A stretch of DNA of 64,000 nt, from assembly GCA_017305135.1 (NCBI GenBank), contig JAFKNA010000016.1:23486-87485 (forward strand). The letters run 5' to 3'. Below, piece after piece: positions 9,602 to 19,834 of the stretch. Origin of the DNA: Lysobacterales bacterium. Lineage in GTDB: Bacteria; Pseudomonadota; Gammaproteobacteria; Xanthomonadales; Rhodanobacteraceae. Made by a program: the position numbers and the translations under genes. The notes below the pieces were generated by a model. It did not search any database. It was not told the DNA's origin and worked only from the letters and a program-made list of their open reading frames with translations. Each line of letters starts with the position of its first letter. Within the stretch, counting starts at the first letter, position 1.

Positions 9602-11881
9602 TCAGGGGTTCCCGTCGTCACACGGGCTCGGCTCGGGCGGGCTTACGCCGCCTCCCGCGTAGAACCCGCCGACCGCAGTGACCGTAGCCGTCGGACCGCC
9701 CTGCAGGCCGGTCTGGAAGGTGCAAGTCCCGGTCTTGGCATCGTCGCCAGGGCAGGACAGCGCGATCCCACTGGTCGATATCTTCACCGTGGCTTCGCCA
9801 TTGGCGTCCGTGGCGCCCAGCATTCCCATGATTCCGGCGCCGCCCGTGCAGGTGCCCGACAACTGCGCGCCCGCCACGCCATGACCGCTGGAATCCGTCA
9901 AGCGCAACGTAACCGCCTGACCATTACCGGTCACCGTCGAAGGACTGGCCTGCAGGATCAACGAGCCGCCGACCGCGATCGGCACCGGCAGTGCCGGAAC
10001 GCGCGGACCAGCCGTGAAGGTGACCGTCGGCTCCTCGCCGTCCGCGCTGAGGCCGCTGGTTTGGAGCTCGCCACTCGTGCAACCGGAGGTGCCGGTGGGG
10101 CGTGCGAACACCCCGGCGGTTTGGATACCGTCGATGCTGCCGCGACCAAGCCCGAGGTTGGTGAAGCCGAAGCCGATATGGGCACCCTGGATCGCAGCGC
10201 CGAGCGCGTCGTAGAGGCAGACCTCGACCAGGGTGGTGGTATTCCCGGGCAGCGGGGTCTGGTTGACCACCAGCACGCCAGGAGCGATGCCGGCGAAGCC
10301 GCCGCGCGAAATGGCCGTGACCAGTCGAGGCGTGCCGTTGACCGGCGCACCCGCGCCGCGGGCCCAGATGTAGGCGCCCTTGCCGAGTCGGGACACCGGA
10401 TAGTTCAGTGTCGTCCGCGCGACGCCATTGGCGTCGGTCGTGCCGCGCGCACCGATGTTGCCCTCCTGCGCGCGGCCGATTACGTAAGGCAGCACCGGGC
10501 CGTAATCGACGGTGTGGCCGGTGGTGTCGTTCGGGTTGAACGGATAGGTGACGGTGAGACTCGTTTCGCTGTTCACCGTGGCGACCTGGCGCGCGGATTC
10601 AAGATCGGAGTTGCCTTCCACTTCCTTGCCGAACACGAGCAGCGTGTCGCCGGGCCCGGTACCACCGCCCGCGGTGCGGAAATGTCCACTCGGGGCGGTG
10701 AAGAGCCTGCCCCCTTCCTGCGGATTTCCGTCATTGCCGGCGATCAGGAAATCCCCTGCTCCGGAGTTCGGGAAACCGCTCATGGGGCTGTCGACCAGAC
10801 CGAACTCGATCACCGTGCCGGGCGGTACCGGGTTGCCCTGCCGATCCGTGGCCAACGCGCTGACCGTCATGCTGTAGCTGCCGTCCGGGCTGGGAGCCAC
10901 GACCTCGCTGGAGACGTTGTCCGACACCGGATTGACGGTGATGTCATTGGTCGTCGGCGAGGTCAGCACCAGGCTGAAGAGCTCGCCATCGGAGACCACG
11001 ACCGTGATGGTCGACGACACCGGATCGGTGATGCCGTTGCTGACGTTGCCGTCGGCGCGATCCGTGGTGGCCCTGATCTGCACCGGACCCTGCTCGGAGC
11101 CGGCCGAGAACGAGGCATTGGCGATGCCGTGCACGGTATGCGAGGTGACCACCGCGCCACTCACCGGTCCGGCGACCGAGGTGGTGGAAAGCGTGCCGCG
11201 GCTGGCGCCGCCGACCACCTCGAACTGGATGTTGTCGAAGCCACCGTTGCCGGTGGCGGGGTCGGGCACGAGCTGCCCGGCGCCGTCATAGACGTGGGCG
11301 CTGATCATCGAGCTGCTGGACGCGCCGGAACCGGGGAGGTAGACATGGCCCGGGTTGGCTGAAAGCTGGATGGATGCCGGCTGCGGGCCGGTGCCACTCA
11401 CCACCTTGAAGGTCAGCGTGGCGCTGACCGAACGGTTGGTGTTGGGATCGGTGCCGGTGGCGGTGAAGGTCGCCGTGCCCGCCGTCGTGAACGAGTTCAC
11501 GAAGATGGTGGCGCGTCCATTGGTGCCCTTGACGACCATCGAGCCGAACAGCGCGTTGCCGTCGGTGCACTCGTCACCGTCGACCAGGCAGGACAGCACG
11601 GCGACGTTGGTCGGCGCGATGCTGACGTGGATGTCCTGGCCGTTCACCAGCGAGCCGTCCGGGTTGCGCCAGGTCATGGTGACCTCGGCCTGGGTCGGGT
11701 TGCCGTACTGGATGGGCTGGTAGCCCCACACGTTCACCGGCAGGGTGGTGCGGGTGGCAGTCAATTCGAGCTTGCTGCTCTCGGGCGGTGAGAACGAACC
11801 GCCGTTGCCGCCGCCGCCACCGCAGCTGGCCAGGGCGAGGCTGGCGAGCAGCAGCCCGAGGATCTTGCCGGGAAAACTCAT
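9602..11881 (-). CDS. Large Ig-like (Big_1-type) lipoprotein, last gene of the pil operon
   Basis: Predicted outer-membrane lipoprotein of 759 aa. The first 19 residues are a lipoprotein signal (LGLLLASLALAS) with the acylated Cys at 20, followed by a glycine linker; residue +2 is not Asp, which favours outer-membrane sorting. The rest is beta-rich with several Ig-like modules. TDANGVARTTL and TDANGEATVKI are typical of Big_1/invasin-type domains. A few Cys pairs occur near the C-terminus. The start was chosen by its GGAG site 7 nt upstream and by the lipobox; a longer start would add 20 residues. It follows pilQ by 56 nt on the same strand and the operon terminator lies after it, so it is probably co-transcribed with pilMNOPQ. 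A pilus- or secretin-associated or adhesive role is inference. Confidence 0.85.
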   Translation of the reverse strand: MSFPGKILGLLLASLALASCGGGGGNGGSFSPPESSKLELTATRTTLPVNVWGYQPIQYGNPTQAEVTMTWRNPDGSLVNGQDIHVSIAPTNVAVLSCLVDGDECTDGNALFGSMVVKGTNGRATIFVNSFTTAGTATFTATGTDPNTNRSVSATLTFKVVSGTGPQPASIQLSANPGHVYLPGSGASSSSMISAHVYDGAGQLVPDPATGNGGFDNIQFEVVGGASRGTLSTTSVAGPVSGAVVTSHTVHGIANASFSAGSEQGPVQIRATTDRADGNVSNGITDPVSSTITVVVSDGELFSLVLTSPTTNDITVNPVSDNVSSEVVAPSPDGSYSMTVSALATDRQGNPVPPGTVIEFGLVDSPMSGFPNSGAGDFLIAGNDGNPQEGGRLFTAPSGHFRTAGGGTGPGDTLLVFGKEVEGNSDLESARQVATVNSETSLTVTYPFNPNDTTGHTVDYGPVLPYVIGRAQEGNIGARGTTDANGVARTTLNYPVSRLGKGAYIWARGAGAPVNGTPRLVTAISRGGFAGIAPGVLVVNQTPLPGNTTTLVEVCLYDALGAAIQGAHIGFGFTNLGLGRGSIDGIQTAGVFARPTGTSGCTSGELQTSGLSADGEEPTVTFTAGPRVPALPVPIAVGGSLILQASPSTVTGNGQAVTLRLTDSSGHGVAGAQLSGTCTGGAGIMGMLGATDANGEATVKISTSGIALSCPGDDAKTGTCTFQTGLQGGPTATVTAVGGFYAGGGVSPPEPSPCDDGNP

Positions 11882-11937
11882 GGGGTATCTCCAGGGAACG
11901 GTATTCATGGGCATTCGGGAATGCGGCGCGGGCGCGC

Positions 11938-14187
11938 TCACTTGAGGTTTTCGCTGAGGATGCGCGGGGTGACGAAGATCAGGAGCTCCGCCTTGCGGTC
12001 GTCACGTCCCTTGTGCTTGAAGAGGTTGCCGAGGATGGGCATGTCGCCGAGGAAGGGCACCTTCTTGGTGAGGTCGGACTTGGTGACCTCGTAGACGCCG
12101 CCGAGCACCACGGTCTGGCCGTTGTCGACCAGCACCTGCGAGGCGACCTGGCGCTTGTCGATCAGCGGGATGTCGCCGGTCGGGCCGCTGTAGTAGCCGG
12201 CCAGGGTGTCCTTCTTGACCTCGAGGTCGAGCACCACGCGGTCGTCGGCGGTGATGGTCGGCGTGACCTTGAGCTCGAGGGTGGCGTCCTTGAAGGCGAC
12301 GGTCGGCTGCGCGCCGCCCTGCGCGGCCTGGATGGTCGAGTAGCCGATTTCCTGGCCTTGCGTGATGTGCGCCTCCTTCTGGTTGGCGGTGATCACGCGC
12401 GGACTCGACACGGTTTCGCTGCGACCCTCGGTCTGCGCCGCGGAGAGCTCCAGGTCCAGCAGGTAGTCGGCGCCGAGGATGGCGACGCCGAAGCTGCCGG
12501 CCGGGCTGGTCACCGGCATGTTGACGTTGAGGCGATTGTCGAGCAGCGGGACCGCGATGCCGCCGGGAACGGCGCCGGGCGCGGTGTTCGGCATGCCGCG
12601 GCCGGGGCGGTTCATGCGGTTGTTGAGCACCACGTTGCTCATGGTGTCGGTGGCCGTGGCGGTGCCGGAGGTGCTGATGACGTTGCCGTGGCGGTCCTGG
12701 TAGCCGCCGCTGAGGCCGAACTTGACACCGAGCTCGCGCGCGAAGCTGTCGGTGGCAATGACGATGCGCGACTCGATCAGCACCTGCTGCACGGGCTTGT
12801 CGAGCACCGCGACGAGCTGGCGGATCTCCTGGATCTTGGAGGGGATGTCGCTGACCAGCAGGGTGTTGGTGCGGTCGTCGTAGGTGACGCTGCCGCGCGC
12901 CGAGAGGAAGCCGCGCTGCATCTGCCCGCCGCCCTGCTGGCCGCCGGCCTGGTTGGTCTGCGCCTCGGTGGTGAGGAGCGCGGCGATGTCGGCCGCCTTG
13001 CCGTAGCTGATCGGGATGAAGTCGGAGACGAGTTGTTCCTTGTCCTCCATCTTGAGGCGGGCGTCGGCGATGGCCTGCTCGCGCTCGGCGATTTCCATCT
13101 GCGGCGCGACCCAGATCACGTTGCCCTGCTGGCGCTTGTCCAGGCCCTTGGCCTGCAACACGATGTCCAGCGCCTGGTCCCACGGCACGTTGACCAGGCG
13201 CAGCGTGACGTTGCCCTGCACGCTGTCGGCGACCACCACGTTGAGGTCGGAGACGTCGGCGATCAGCTGCAGCACCGAGCGCGTCGGGATGTCCTGGAAG
13301 TTGAAGGTGACGCGGCTGCCGCTGTAGACCGGCGGCGCGTTGCGGTCGAGCTTGGCCTCTTCCTTCTTCGGCGCCACCTCGACCACGTACTGGCTTCCCG
13401 ACTGGTAGGCGAGCGGCTCGAACGGGGGCTTGGCGGCAATCGTCATGCGCGCGCCGCCCGGGCGCGCCTGCGTCTCGATCGACTGCACCGGCGTGGCGAA
13501 ATCGAGCACGTCGAGGCGCTGCGCCTGGCCGGAAGCGACCTGCGTGCCCGGCATGTCGAGCACGATCGCATTGGCCTCGCGCTTCATGTTGACGGTGGCG
13601 GCGGGGTCGTTGAAGGACACCACCACGCGGCCCTCGCCATCGCTGCCGCGGCGGAAGTCGACGTTGGTGACCTCGACCGCGCGGGCCGAGGCGACGGCCT
13701 TGGTCGGATCGGTCCTGGCGGCCGCCACGGCGGCGCTGCTGCTGCCGCCGCTGCCGGCGTTGACGGTGACGACGACGTTGTTGCCGGCGACGCGGGTGTC
13801 GTAGCTGACGGGGCGGTAGAGATCCACCACCACGCGCGTGCGCCCGGCGGCTTCCAGCGCCGAGATGCCGGCGGTGGCGCCACTGCCGACGTCGATGTGG
13901 CGCCGCGCCACGCCGTTGCGGGTGTTCGCGAAGTCGAGTGCGATGCTCGGCGGCGCCTCGGTGGCGAAGGCCTGCGGCGCCGCCACCGGCTGCGCGAACT
14001 GGAGGGTGACTTCGACCTTGCCACCCGGCAGGGCCGCATAGTTGATGTCGTTGAGCACGTTTTCGGCCTGCGCGCTGGCGCCGACGAAACCGCCGATGAG
14101 GACCAGCGCCCAGAGCAGGCAGGAGCGCATGCCCGGGACGGGCACGGCGCGGCGAGGCCCGCGGGTTGCAACGGTGGTGGTGGTCAT
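11938..14187 (-). CDS. pilQ: Type IV pilus secretin PilQ
   Basis: Outer-membrane secretin through which type IV pili pass, 749 aa with this start. An N-terminal signal region (CLLWALVLIGGFVGASAQA) leads to AMIN-type domains (about 50-270), then an STN/secretin N0 domain containing VPWDQALDIVLQAKGL, an N1 domain, and the secretin domain with GGVYEVTKSDLTKKVPFLGD near the C-terminus. The listed ATG has GGGGA 8 nt upstream. Another ATG 27 nt earlier overlaps the pilP stop as ATGA, so the true start could be at 14214. It is the fifth gene of the conserved pilM-N-O-P-Q order. Confidence 0.95.
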   Translation of the reverse strand: MTTTTVATRGPRRAVPVPGMRSCLLWALVLIGGFVGASAQAENVLNDINYAALPGGKVEVTLQFAQPVAAPQAFATEAPPSIALDFANTRNGVARRHIDVGSGATAGISALEAAGRTRVVVDLYRPVSYDTRVAGNNVVVTVNAGSGGSSSAAVAAARTDPTKAVASARAVEVTNVDFRRGSDGEGRVVVSFNDPAATVNMKREANAIVLDMPGTQVASGQAQRLDVLDFATPVQSIETQARPGGARMTIAAKPPFEPLAYQSGSQYVVEVAPKKEEAKLDRNAPPVYSGSRVTFNFQDIPTRSVLQLIADVSDLNVVVADSVQGNVTLRLVNVPWDQALDIVLQAKGLDKRQQGNVIWVAPQMEIAEREQAIADARLKMEDKEQLVSDFIPISYGKAADIAALLTTEAQTNQAGGQQGGGQMQRGFLSARGSVTYDDRTNTLLVSDIPSKIQEIRQLVAVLDKPVQQVLIESRIVIATDSFARELGVKFGLSGGYQDRHGNVISTSGTATATDTMSNVVLNNRMNRPGRGMPNTAPGAVPGGIAVPLLDNRLNVNMPVTSPAGSFGVAILGADYLLDLELSAAQTEGRSETVSSPRVITANQKEAHITQGQEIGYSTIQAAQGGAQPTVAFKDATLELKVTPTITADDRVVLDLEVKKDTLAGYYSGPTGDIPLIDKRQVASQVLVDNGQTVVLGGVYEVTKSDLTKKVPFLGDMPILGNLFKHKGRDDRKAELLIFVTPRILSENLK

Positions 14188-14210
14188 GAGATGGGTCCCC
14201 GATGGATCGA

Positions 14211-14741
14211 TCATTGCTTCGCGTCACCCAGTGCAATCGCCGCCGGCCGTTCCATCCAGCCGCCGGTACCGTTCGGAACCAGTTCGACGAGTTCGATGCG
14301 ATCCTCGTCGATCGCGGTGATGCGTCCGTAGTTCTGGCCAACGTAGTTGCCCACGCGGACGCGGTGCACGACCCCGTCCGGGTCGCGTACCAGGCCCTCC
14401 ACCGCGCTGCCGACGCCGATCGTGCCGGACATCTTCAGGCTGTCGAGCGGGTAGCTCTCCAGCGGTTCGCGCGGACGGTTCTGGTCTGGATGCGGACCCG
14501 ATTCGCCGCTGGCCTGCTCCTGCTCGTCGACGCCGAGGCCGAACGGGTCGCGCAGGTCGTGATCCTTGTATAGGAAGGTCTCGAAGGTCTTCACCACCGG
14601 CAAGGATTCCGGCGGCGAACCCTTCTTCGCCTTCTGCTCGGCGACCCAGTGCTGCGGCGATTCGCTGGGAGTGCAGGCGGCGAGCACGCCGAGGACGGCC
14701 AGCAGTGCGATCGTGCGGATCATGTCGAGGGAATCGGGCAT
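14211..14741 (-). CDS. pilP: Type IV pilus assembly lipoprotein PilP
   Basis: Inner-membrane lipoprotein linking the PilN/PilO platform to the PilQ secretin, 176 aa. The signal peptide ends in LGVLAAC, with the lipidated Cys near residue 23. The folded C-terminal domain carries YPLDSLKMSGTIG and VHRVRVGNYVGQNYGRI, typical of PilP. The start follows the pilO stop with a 1-nt gap and has a strong GGAGGGAA site. The disordered, charged middle (QASGESGPHPDQNRPRE) is the usual flexible linker. Confidence 0.95.
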   Translation of the reverse strand: MPDSLDMIRTIALLAVLGVLAACTPSESPQHWVAEQKAKKGSPPESLPVVKTFETFLYKDHDLRDPFGLGVDEQEQASGESGPHPDQNRPREPLESYPLDSLKMSGTIGVGSAVEGLVRDPDGVVHRVRVGNYVGQNYGRITAIDEDRIELVELVPNGTGGWMERPAAIALGDAKQ

Positions 14742-14742
14742 C

Positions 14743-15399
14743 TCACTTCCCTCCGCTGGCGGGCTTGTCGGCCGCATTGGCCGCCGCTTCCTCGTCGTCG
14801 AGGTAGCGGTAGGTCTTGACCACGCCTTCCAGGCTGAGCTGTGCATTGCTGCCCGCGCCGCCCTTGGCGCCGCCCGCCGGGCGCAGCGACACGTCGTGCA
14901 TGGTCAGGATGACCACGCGCGGCAGCGAGGCGACGTTGCTGATGAAGGTGCCGAACTGGTGGTAGGAACCCAGCATCTTGAGCTGGATCGGCTTCTCGGC
15001 ATAGAAGTCCTTCATCACCTCGCCGCCCGGCTGGAAGAGCTCGGTCTCGATGCCGGCCGCGAGTGCGGCCTGGGTGATGTCGTTGAGGAGATCGGGCATC
15101 TCGGTCCTGCTCGGGAGCTGGCGCAGCATGGTCTGCAGCATCTCCTTCATGTCCTCGAGCTGCTTGCGGTAGGCCTCCAGGTTGACGGCCTTGGCCTGCT
15201 TGTCCGAAAACTCCTTCTTGAGCGCGGTTTCCTTCTGCCGGGCGCTCTCCAGCTCGTCCTGCTGGTCGCTGATGTGGAGATACCAGCCGAAGAACAGGAT
15301 CAGCACCACGATCAGGCCGGCAAAGAACACCTTGGCCGACCTGGGCCAGCCACCGACGTTGTTGCGGTCGAGATTGCGAAGATCGTCGAGGAAGCTCAT
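14743..15399 (-). CDS. pilO: Type IV pilus inner-membrane protein PilO
   Basis: Bitopic inner-membrane protein of 218 aa that pairs with PilN in the alignment complex. A short cytoplasmic start (MSFLDDLRNLDRNNVGGWP) leads into one membrane helix (about 24-43, AKVFFAGLIVVLILFFGWYL), a coiled coil (about 44-85) and a periplasmic ferredoxin-like domain. The ATG overlaps the pilN stop as ATGA. Length is normal for the family. Confidence 0.95.
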   Translation of the reverse strand: MSFLDDLRNLDRNNVGGWPRSAKVFFAGLIVVLILFFGWYLHISDQQDELESARQKETALKKEFSDKQAKAVNLEAYRKQLEDMKEMLQTMLRQLPSRTEMPDLLNDITQAALAAGIETELFQPGGEVMKDFYAEKPIQLKMLGSYHQFGTFISNVASLPRVVILTMHDVSLRPAGGAKGGAGSNAQLSLEGVVKTYRYLDDEEAAANAADKPASGGK

Positions 15400-16093
15400 T
15401 TCTCCTCCCTCGTGGCCGGGGTGGTGGCTTCGGAATCGCCGCTGGCGGACGCGGGCGCGGGAGCCGCAGCCGGGGCGGGCGCGGCCTCGGCTCCGGGCTG
15501 GGCGTCCTCGGCCGCCACCGCCTCTTCCTGCTGCGCCTCCTCGGGCTTGCGCAGCTTCACGTCGAGCGAGAATTCGTAGGGGAGCTTCTTGTCGGCGTCC
15601 TTGGCCCCGCCCTTGTTCTCGATCTTGCGCAGGTCCGTGTGGCCCATCCAGGGCGAGCCCTCGATGTTGCGCATGTAGCTGGCGACGCGCGAGTTCGACT
15701 CCGCGATGCCCTCGAGCACCAGGACGTCGCCGGACTGCTTCATGGCGCTGAGCCTGACGCCGTCGGGAATGGTCTTCACCAGCTCGTCGAACAGGTGCAC
15801 CATCTGCGAGCGGTTGGACTGCAGCTGCTCGATGATCTCCTTGCGCGTCAGGAGCTGCGCGCGGGTCTTGTCCAGCTCCTGGATTTCCGCGATCTGCTTG
15901 TCCAACCCCTTGATCTCGCCCTGCAGGTAGGCATTGCGGCCGTTCTGGTCGTCGATCAGGTAGTTCATCCAGAAGATCGCGGCGAACAGCACGACGAATG
16001 CGCCGACCGCGGTTGCGCCGAGCATGGCGTAGAACTCGCGTTCGCGCTGCTTGCGGCGCTCGGCGCGCCACGGCAACAGGTTGATCCTGGCCA

Positions 16094-16094
<1 letters not shown>
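15396..16094 (-). CDS. pilN: Type IV pilus inner-membrane protein PilN
   Basis: Bitopic inner-membrane partner of PilO, 232 aa. It begins with MARINLLPWR, the conserved segment that inserts into PilM, followed by one membrane helix (about 23-45), a coiled coil and a periplasmic domain ending near residue 180. Beyond that lies an unusual tail of about 50 residues rich in Ala, Pro and Glu (AAPAPAAAPAPAS). PilN of other gammaproteobacteria generally lacks so long a tail; its use is unknown. Its start overlaps the last base of the pilM stop. Confidence 0.95.
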
Positions 16095-17176
<1,082 letters not shown>

Positions 17177-17201
17177 TTACGAGCGAAAGATGCGCTGTTA
17201 C

Positions 17202-17230
17202 ATTAAATACAATAGTTAACGGTATTTCAA
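17202..17230 (-). promoter_or_regulatory. Sigma70-type promoter of pilM
   Basis: Reading the minus strand, TTGAAA (17230-17225), a 17-bp spacer and TTTAAT (17207-17202) match the -35/-10 consensus at five of six positions each. The predicted start of transcription is about 40 nt before the pilM start codon. The region is AT-rich against a very GC-rich background. Confidence 0.75.
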
Positions 17231-17250
17231 CAGGGGTCCCGAACCCTGTT
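17229..17250. promoter_or_regulatory. Inverted repeat abutting the pilM -35 box
   Basis: AACAGGG and CCCTGTT form 7-bp arms around 8 nt, touching the -35 hexamer of the pilM promoter and lying in the pilM-mrcA divergent gap. It could be an operator or activator site; no regulator can be named from sequence. Confidence 0.35.
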
Positions 17251-17382
17251 TCCGCGACCGCTCCGACGAGGGAAAATCGGGACTCCGGCACGTGCGTGCG
17301 CCAGGCCGGGCCTCCCTCCCCATGCGCTATACTCGGCCACCCGCCGCTGGCGTACCTTGACTGGTATCACAAGTCCCGCCGC

Positions 17383-19833
17383 ATGCCTGCTTTTCTTCGT
17401 TTTCTCCGCTGGGCGCTGTACCTCGGCCTGGCCGGGGTGCTGCTGGGTGGGATTGCGCTCGGTACCGCCTACTGGCTGATCGCGCCACGCCTGCCCTCCG
17501 CCGAATCCCTCAGGGACGTGCGCATGCAGGTGCCGCTGCGCGTGAAGTCCGCCGACGGCCGCCTGATCGCCATGTTCGGCGAGACCAAGCGCACGCCGGT
17601 GCGCATCGAGGACGTCCCGCCGCAGCTCCGTGAAGCCTTCCTCGCCGCCGAGGATGCCGACTTCTACCAGCACGGCGGCATCGACCTCGGCGGCATCGCG
17701 CGCGCGGTGTGGCTGACCGTGACCACCGGCAGCAAGCACGTCGCCGGCGGCAGCACGATCACCCAGCAGGTCGCGCGCATGTTCTTCCTCAGCCCCGAGG
17801 TCAGCTACACGCGCAAGCTGTCGGAGATCTTCCTCGCCTTCCGCATCGAGAACGCGCTCAGCAAGGACGAGATCCTGCAGCTCTACCTCAACAAGGCCTT
17901 CTTCGGCCATCGCTCCTATGGCGTCGCCGCGGCGGCCGAGTTCTATTACGGCAAGACGCTCGACCAGCTGACCCTGGCCGAGTGCGCCATGCTCGCCTCG
18001 ATCCCCAAGTTCCCCTCCACCGGCAATCCGCTCAGCCGCCCGCAGCGCGCGCTGGAGCGGCGCGGCTACGTGCTCGGGCGCATGCTGGACAACCGCTTCA
18101 TCGATCGCGCCGACTACGACCGGGCGATGGCGGCCGCCGACCTCGCCCAGCCGCACGAGCCACCGGTGGAGGTGGATGCTCCCTACTTCGCCGAGCTGGT
18201 GCGGCGCGAGGCCATCGATCGCCTCGGCAACGAGGCGCTGACCGATGGCTACGTCATCACCACCACGCTCGATGCGAGCATGCAGGAAGCCGCCAACCGG
18301 GCGGTGCGCGACGGCCTCCTTGCCTATGATCGCCGCCACGGCTGGCGCGGCGCGGAAGGCCACGTGGACCTTCCCGCCGACGCCGGCGACGAGGCCCTCG
18401 ATGCCGCGCTGGCGGACTACCGCCCGATCGCCGGGCTGGTTCCCGCCCTCGTGCTCGAAAGCGGCGCGAAGGAAGCGACGCTGCGCCTCGCCGACGGCCA
18501 GGGCGCGAGCGTGGAGCTGGCATCGATCGGCTGGGCGCGCCGCTTCATCGACAGCGATCGCCGCGGCGCCGCGCCCGCCAAGGTCGCCGACGTGCTCAAG
18601 CGCGGCGACATCGTGCGCATGGCCCGCGATGCCGAAGGCGACTGGCAACTGGCGCAGATCCCCGCCGCCGAAAGCGCGCTGGTGGCGATCGAGCCCGCGG
18701 ACGGCGCGATCCGCAGCATGGTCGGTGGCTTCAGCTTCCAGCGCAGCAAGTTCAACCGCTCCACCCAGGCCGCGCGCCAGCCGGGTTCCGGCTTCAAGCC
18801 CTTCCTCTATTCGGCGGCCTTCGAGCGGGGCTTTACGCCGGCCTCGGTGCTGAACGACGCTCCGGTGCAGTTCCCCGATCCCTCGCGCCCCGATGGCATG
18901 TGGGCGCCAAAGAACGACGATGGCAGCTTCCAGGGCCCGATCCGGCTGCGCGAAGCGCTGGTCAAGTCGGTGAACCTGGTGTCGGTGCGCCTGCTCGATG
19001 CGATCGGCGTGCGCTATGCGCGCGAGTACATGACGCGCTTCGGCTTCGGCCTGGACCAGGTGCCGGAGAACCTCTCGATGGCGCTCGGCACCGCCTCGGT
19101 GTCGCCGCTGGCGATGGCGCGCGGCTATGCGGTGTTCGCCAACGGCGGCTACCTGGTCGATCCCTACCTCATCGCCAGCATCGACGACCGCGACGGGACG
19201 ACCGTCTACCGGGCCACGCCGGGCATTGCCTGCGCGAGCTGCGCAGCGCCCGATCTCGGCGCGCCGGCGCCGGCCACCGCAGCCAGTCCGTTGAACCCGA
19301 TCGCCAGCGCGCACGCAGCCAACGACCCCGCGATGCACCTGGCACCGCGCGCGCTCGATCCACGCAATGCCTATCTGGTCACCTCGCTGATGCGCGACGT
19401 GGTGCGCCGCGGCACGGGCTCCGCGGCGATGTCGCTGAAACGCGAGGACCTGGCCGGCAAGACCGGCTCCACCAACGATCACCGCGACGCCTGGTTTTCG
19501 GGCTTCAACTCTGCGCTGGCGGTGAGCTGCTGGGTGGGGCTGGACGATTTCGGCTCGCTAGGGCGGGGCGAGTTCGGCGCCAAGGCGGCGCTGCCGATCT
19601 GGATCGACTTCATGCGCGTGGCCCTCGATGGCGTGCCGGAGCAGCCCTTCGACATGCCCGAGGGCATCGCCCGTGTGCGCGTGGACCGCTACAGCGGCCT
19701 GCTCGCCGGTGCCGGGGACCCGAACGCAATCCTCGAGGTGATGAAGAGCGAGGACGCGACCCGCCTCGCCACCCAGCCGCCTGTCGACGAGGATGCGAAC
19801 CACGAGCGGCGCGAAGCCTACGACGTGTTCTGA
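17383..19833 (+). CDS. mrcA: Penicillin-binding protein 1A, bifunctional transglycosylase/transpeptidase
   Basis: Class A PBP of 816 aa that polymerises and cross-links peptidoglycan. One N-terminal membrane anchor lies at about 11-33. The glycosyltransferase domain (about 55-230) has catalytic Glu90 in EDADF and GGSTITQQ. The transpeptidase domain has Ser469 in SGFK, SVN at 529-531 and KTG at 693-695. Between them sits an OB-like insert typical of PBP1A. The start chosen gives MPAFLRFLRWALYLG; the earlier in-frame GTG adds 29 residues with no membrane character. A -10-like TATACT (17328-17333) precedes it without a clear -35. Divergent from pilM, an arrangement conserved in pseudomonads and xanthomonads. 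Confidence 0.95.
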   Translation: MPAFLRFLRWALYLGLAGVLLGGIALGTAYWLIAPRLPSAESLRDVRMQVPLRVKSADGRLIAMFGETKRTPVRIEDVPPQLREAFLAAEDADFYQHGGIDLGGIARAVWLTVTTGSKHVAGGSTITQQVARMFFLSPEVSYTRKLSEIFLAFRIENALSKDEILQLYLNKAFFGHRSYGVAAAAEFYYGKTLDQLTLAECAMLASIPKFPSTGNPLSRPQRALERRGYVLGRMLDNRFIDRADYDRAMAAADLAQPHEPPVEVDAPYFAELVRREAIDRLGNEALTDGYVITTTLDASMQEAANRAVRDGLLAYDRRHGWRGAEGHVDLPADAGDEALDAALADYRPIAGLVPALVLESGAKEATLRLADGQGASVELASIGWARRFIDSDRRGAAPAKVADVLKRGDIVRMARDAEGDWQLAQIPAAESALVAIEPADGAIRSMVGGFSFQRSKFNRSTQAARQPGSGFKPFLYSAAFERGFTPASVLNDAPVQFPDPSRPDGMWAPKNDDGSFQGPIRLREALVKSVNLVSVRLLDAIGVRYAREYMTRFGFGLDQVPENLSMALGTASVSPLAMARGYAVFANGGYLVDPYLIASIDDRDGTTVYRATPGIACASCAAPDLGAPAPATAASPLNPIASAHAANDPAMHLAPRALDPRNAYLVTSLMRDVVRRGTGSAAMSLKREDLAGKTGSTNDHRDAWFSGFNSALAVSCWVGLDDFGSLGRGEFGAKAALPIWIDFMRVALDGVPEQPFDMPEGIARVRVDRYSGLLAGAGDPNAILEVMKSEDATRLATQPPVDEDANHERREAYDVF

Positions 19834-19834
19834 A

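Noticed and set aside
11788-14331. Plus-strand open frame of 847 codons over pilQ
   Set aside because: His/Asp/Val-rich repeats typical of the complement of GC-rich coding DNA; pilQ is unambiguous.
17227-19482. Minus-strand frame of 751 codons over mrcA
   Set aside because: Antisense shadow of PBP1A, whose catalytic motifs are all present on the plus strand.
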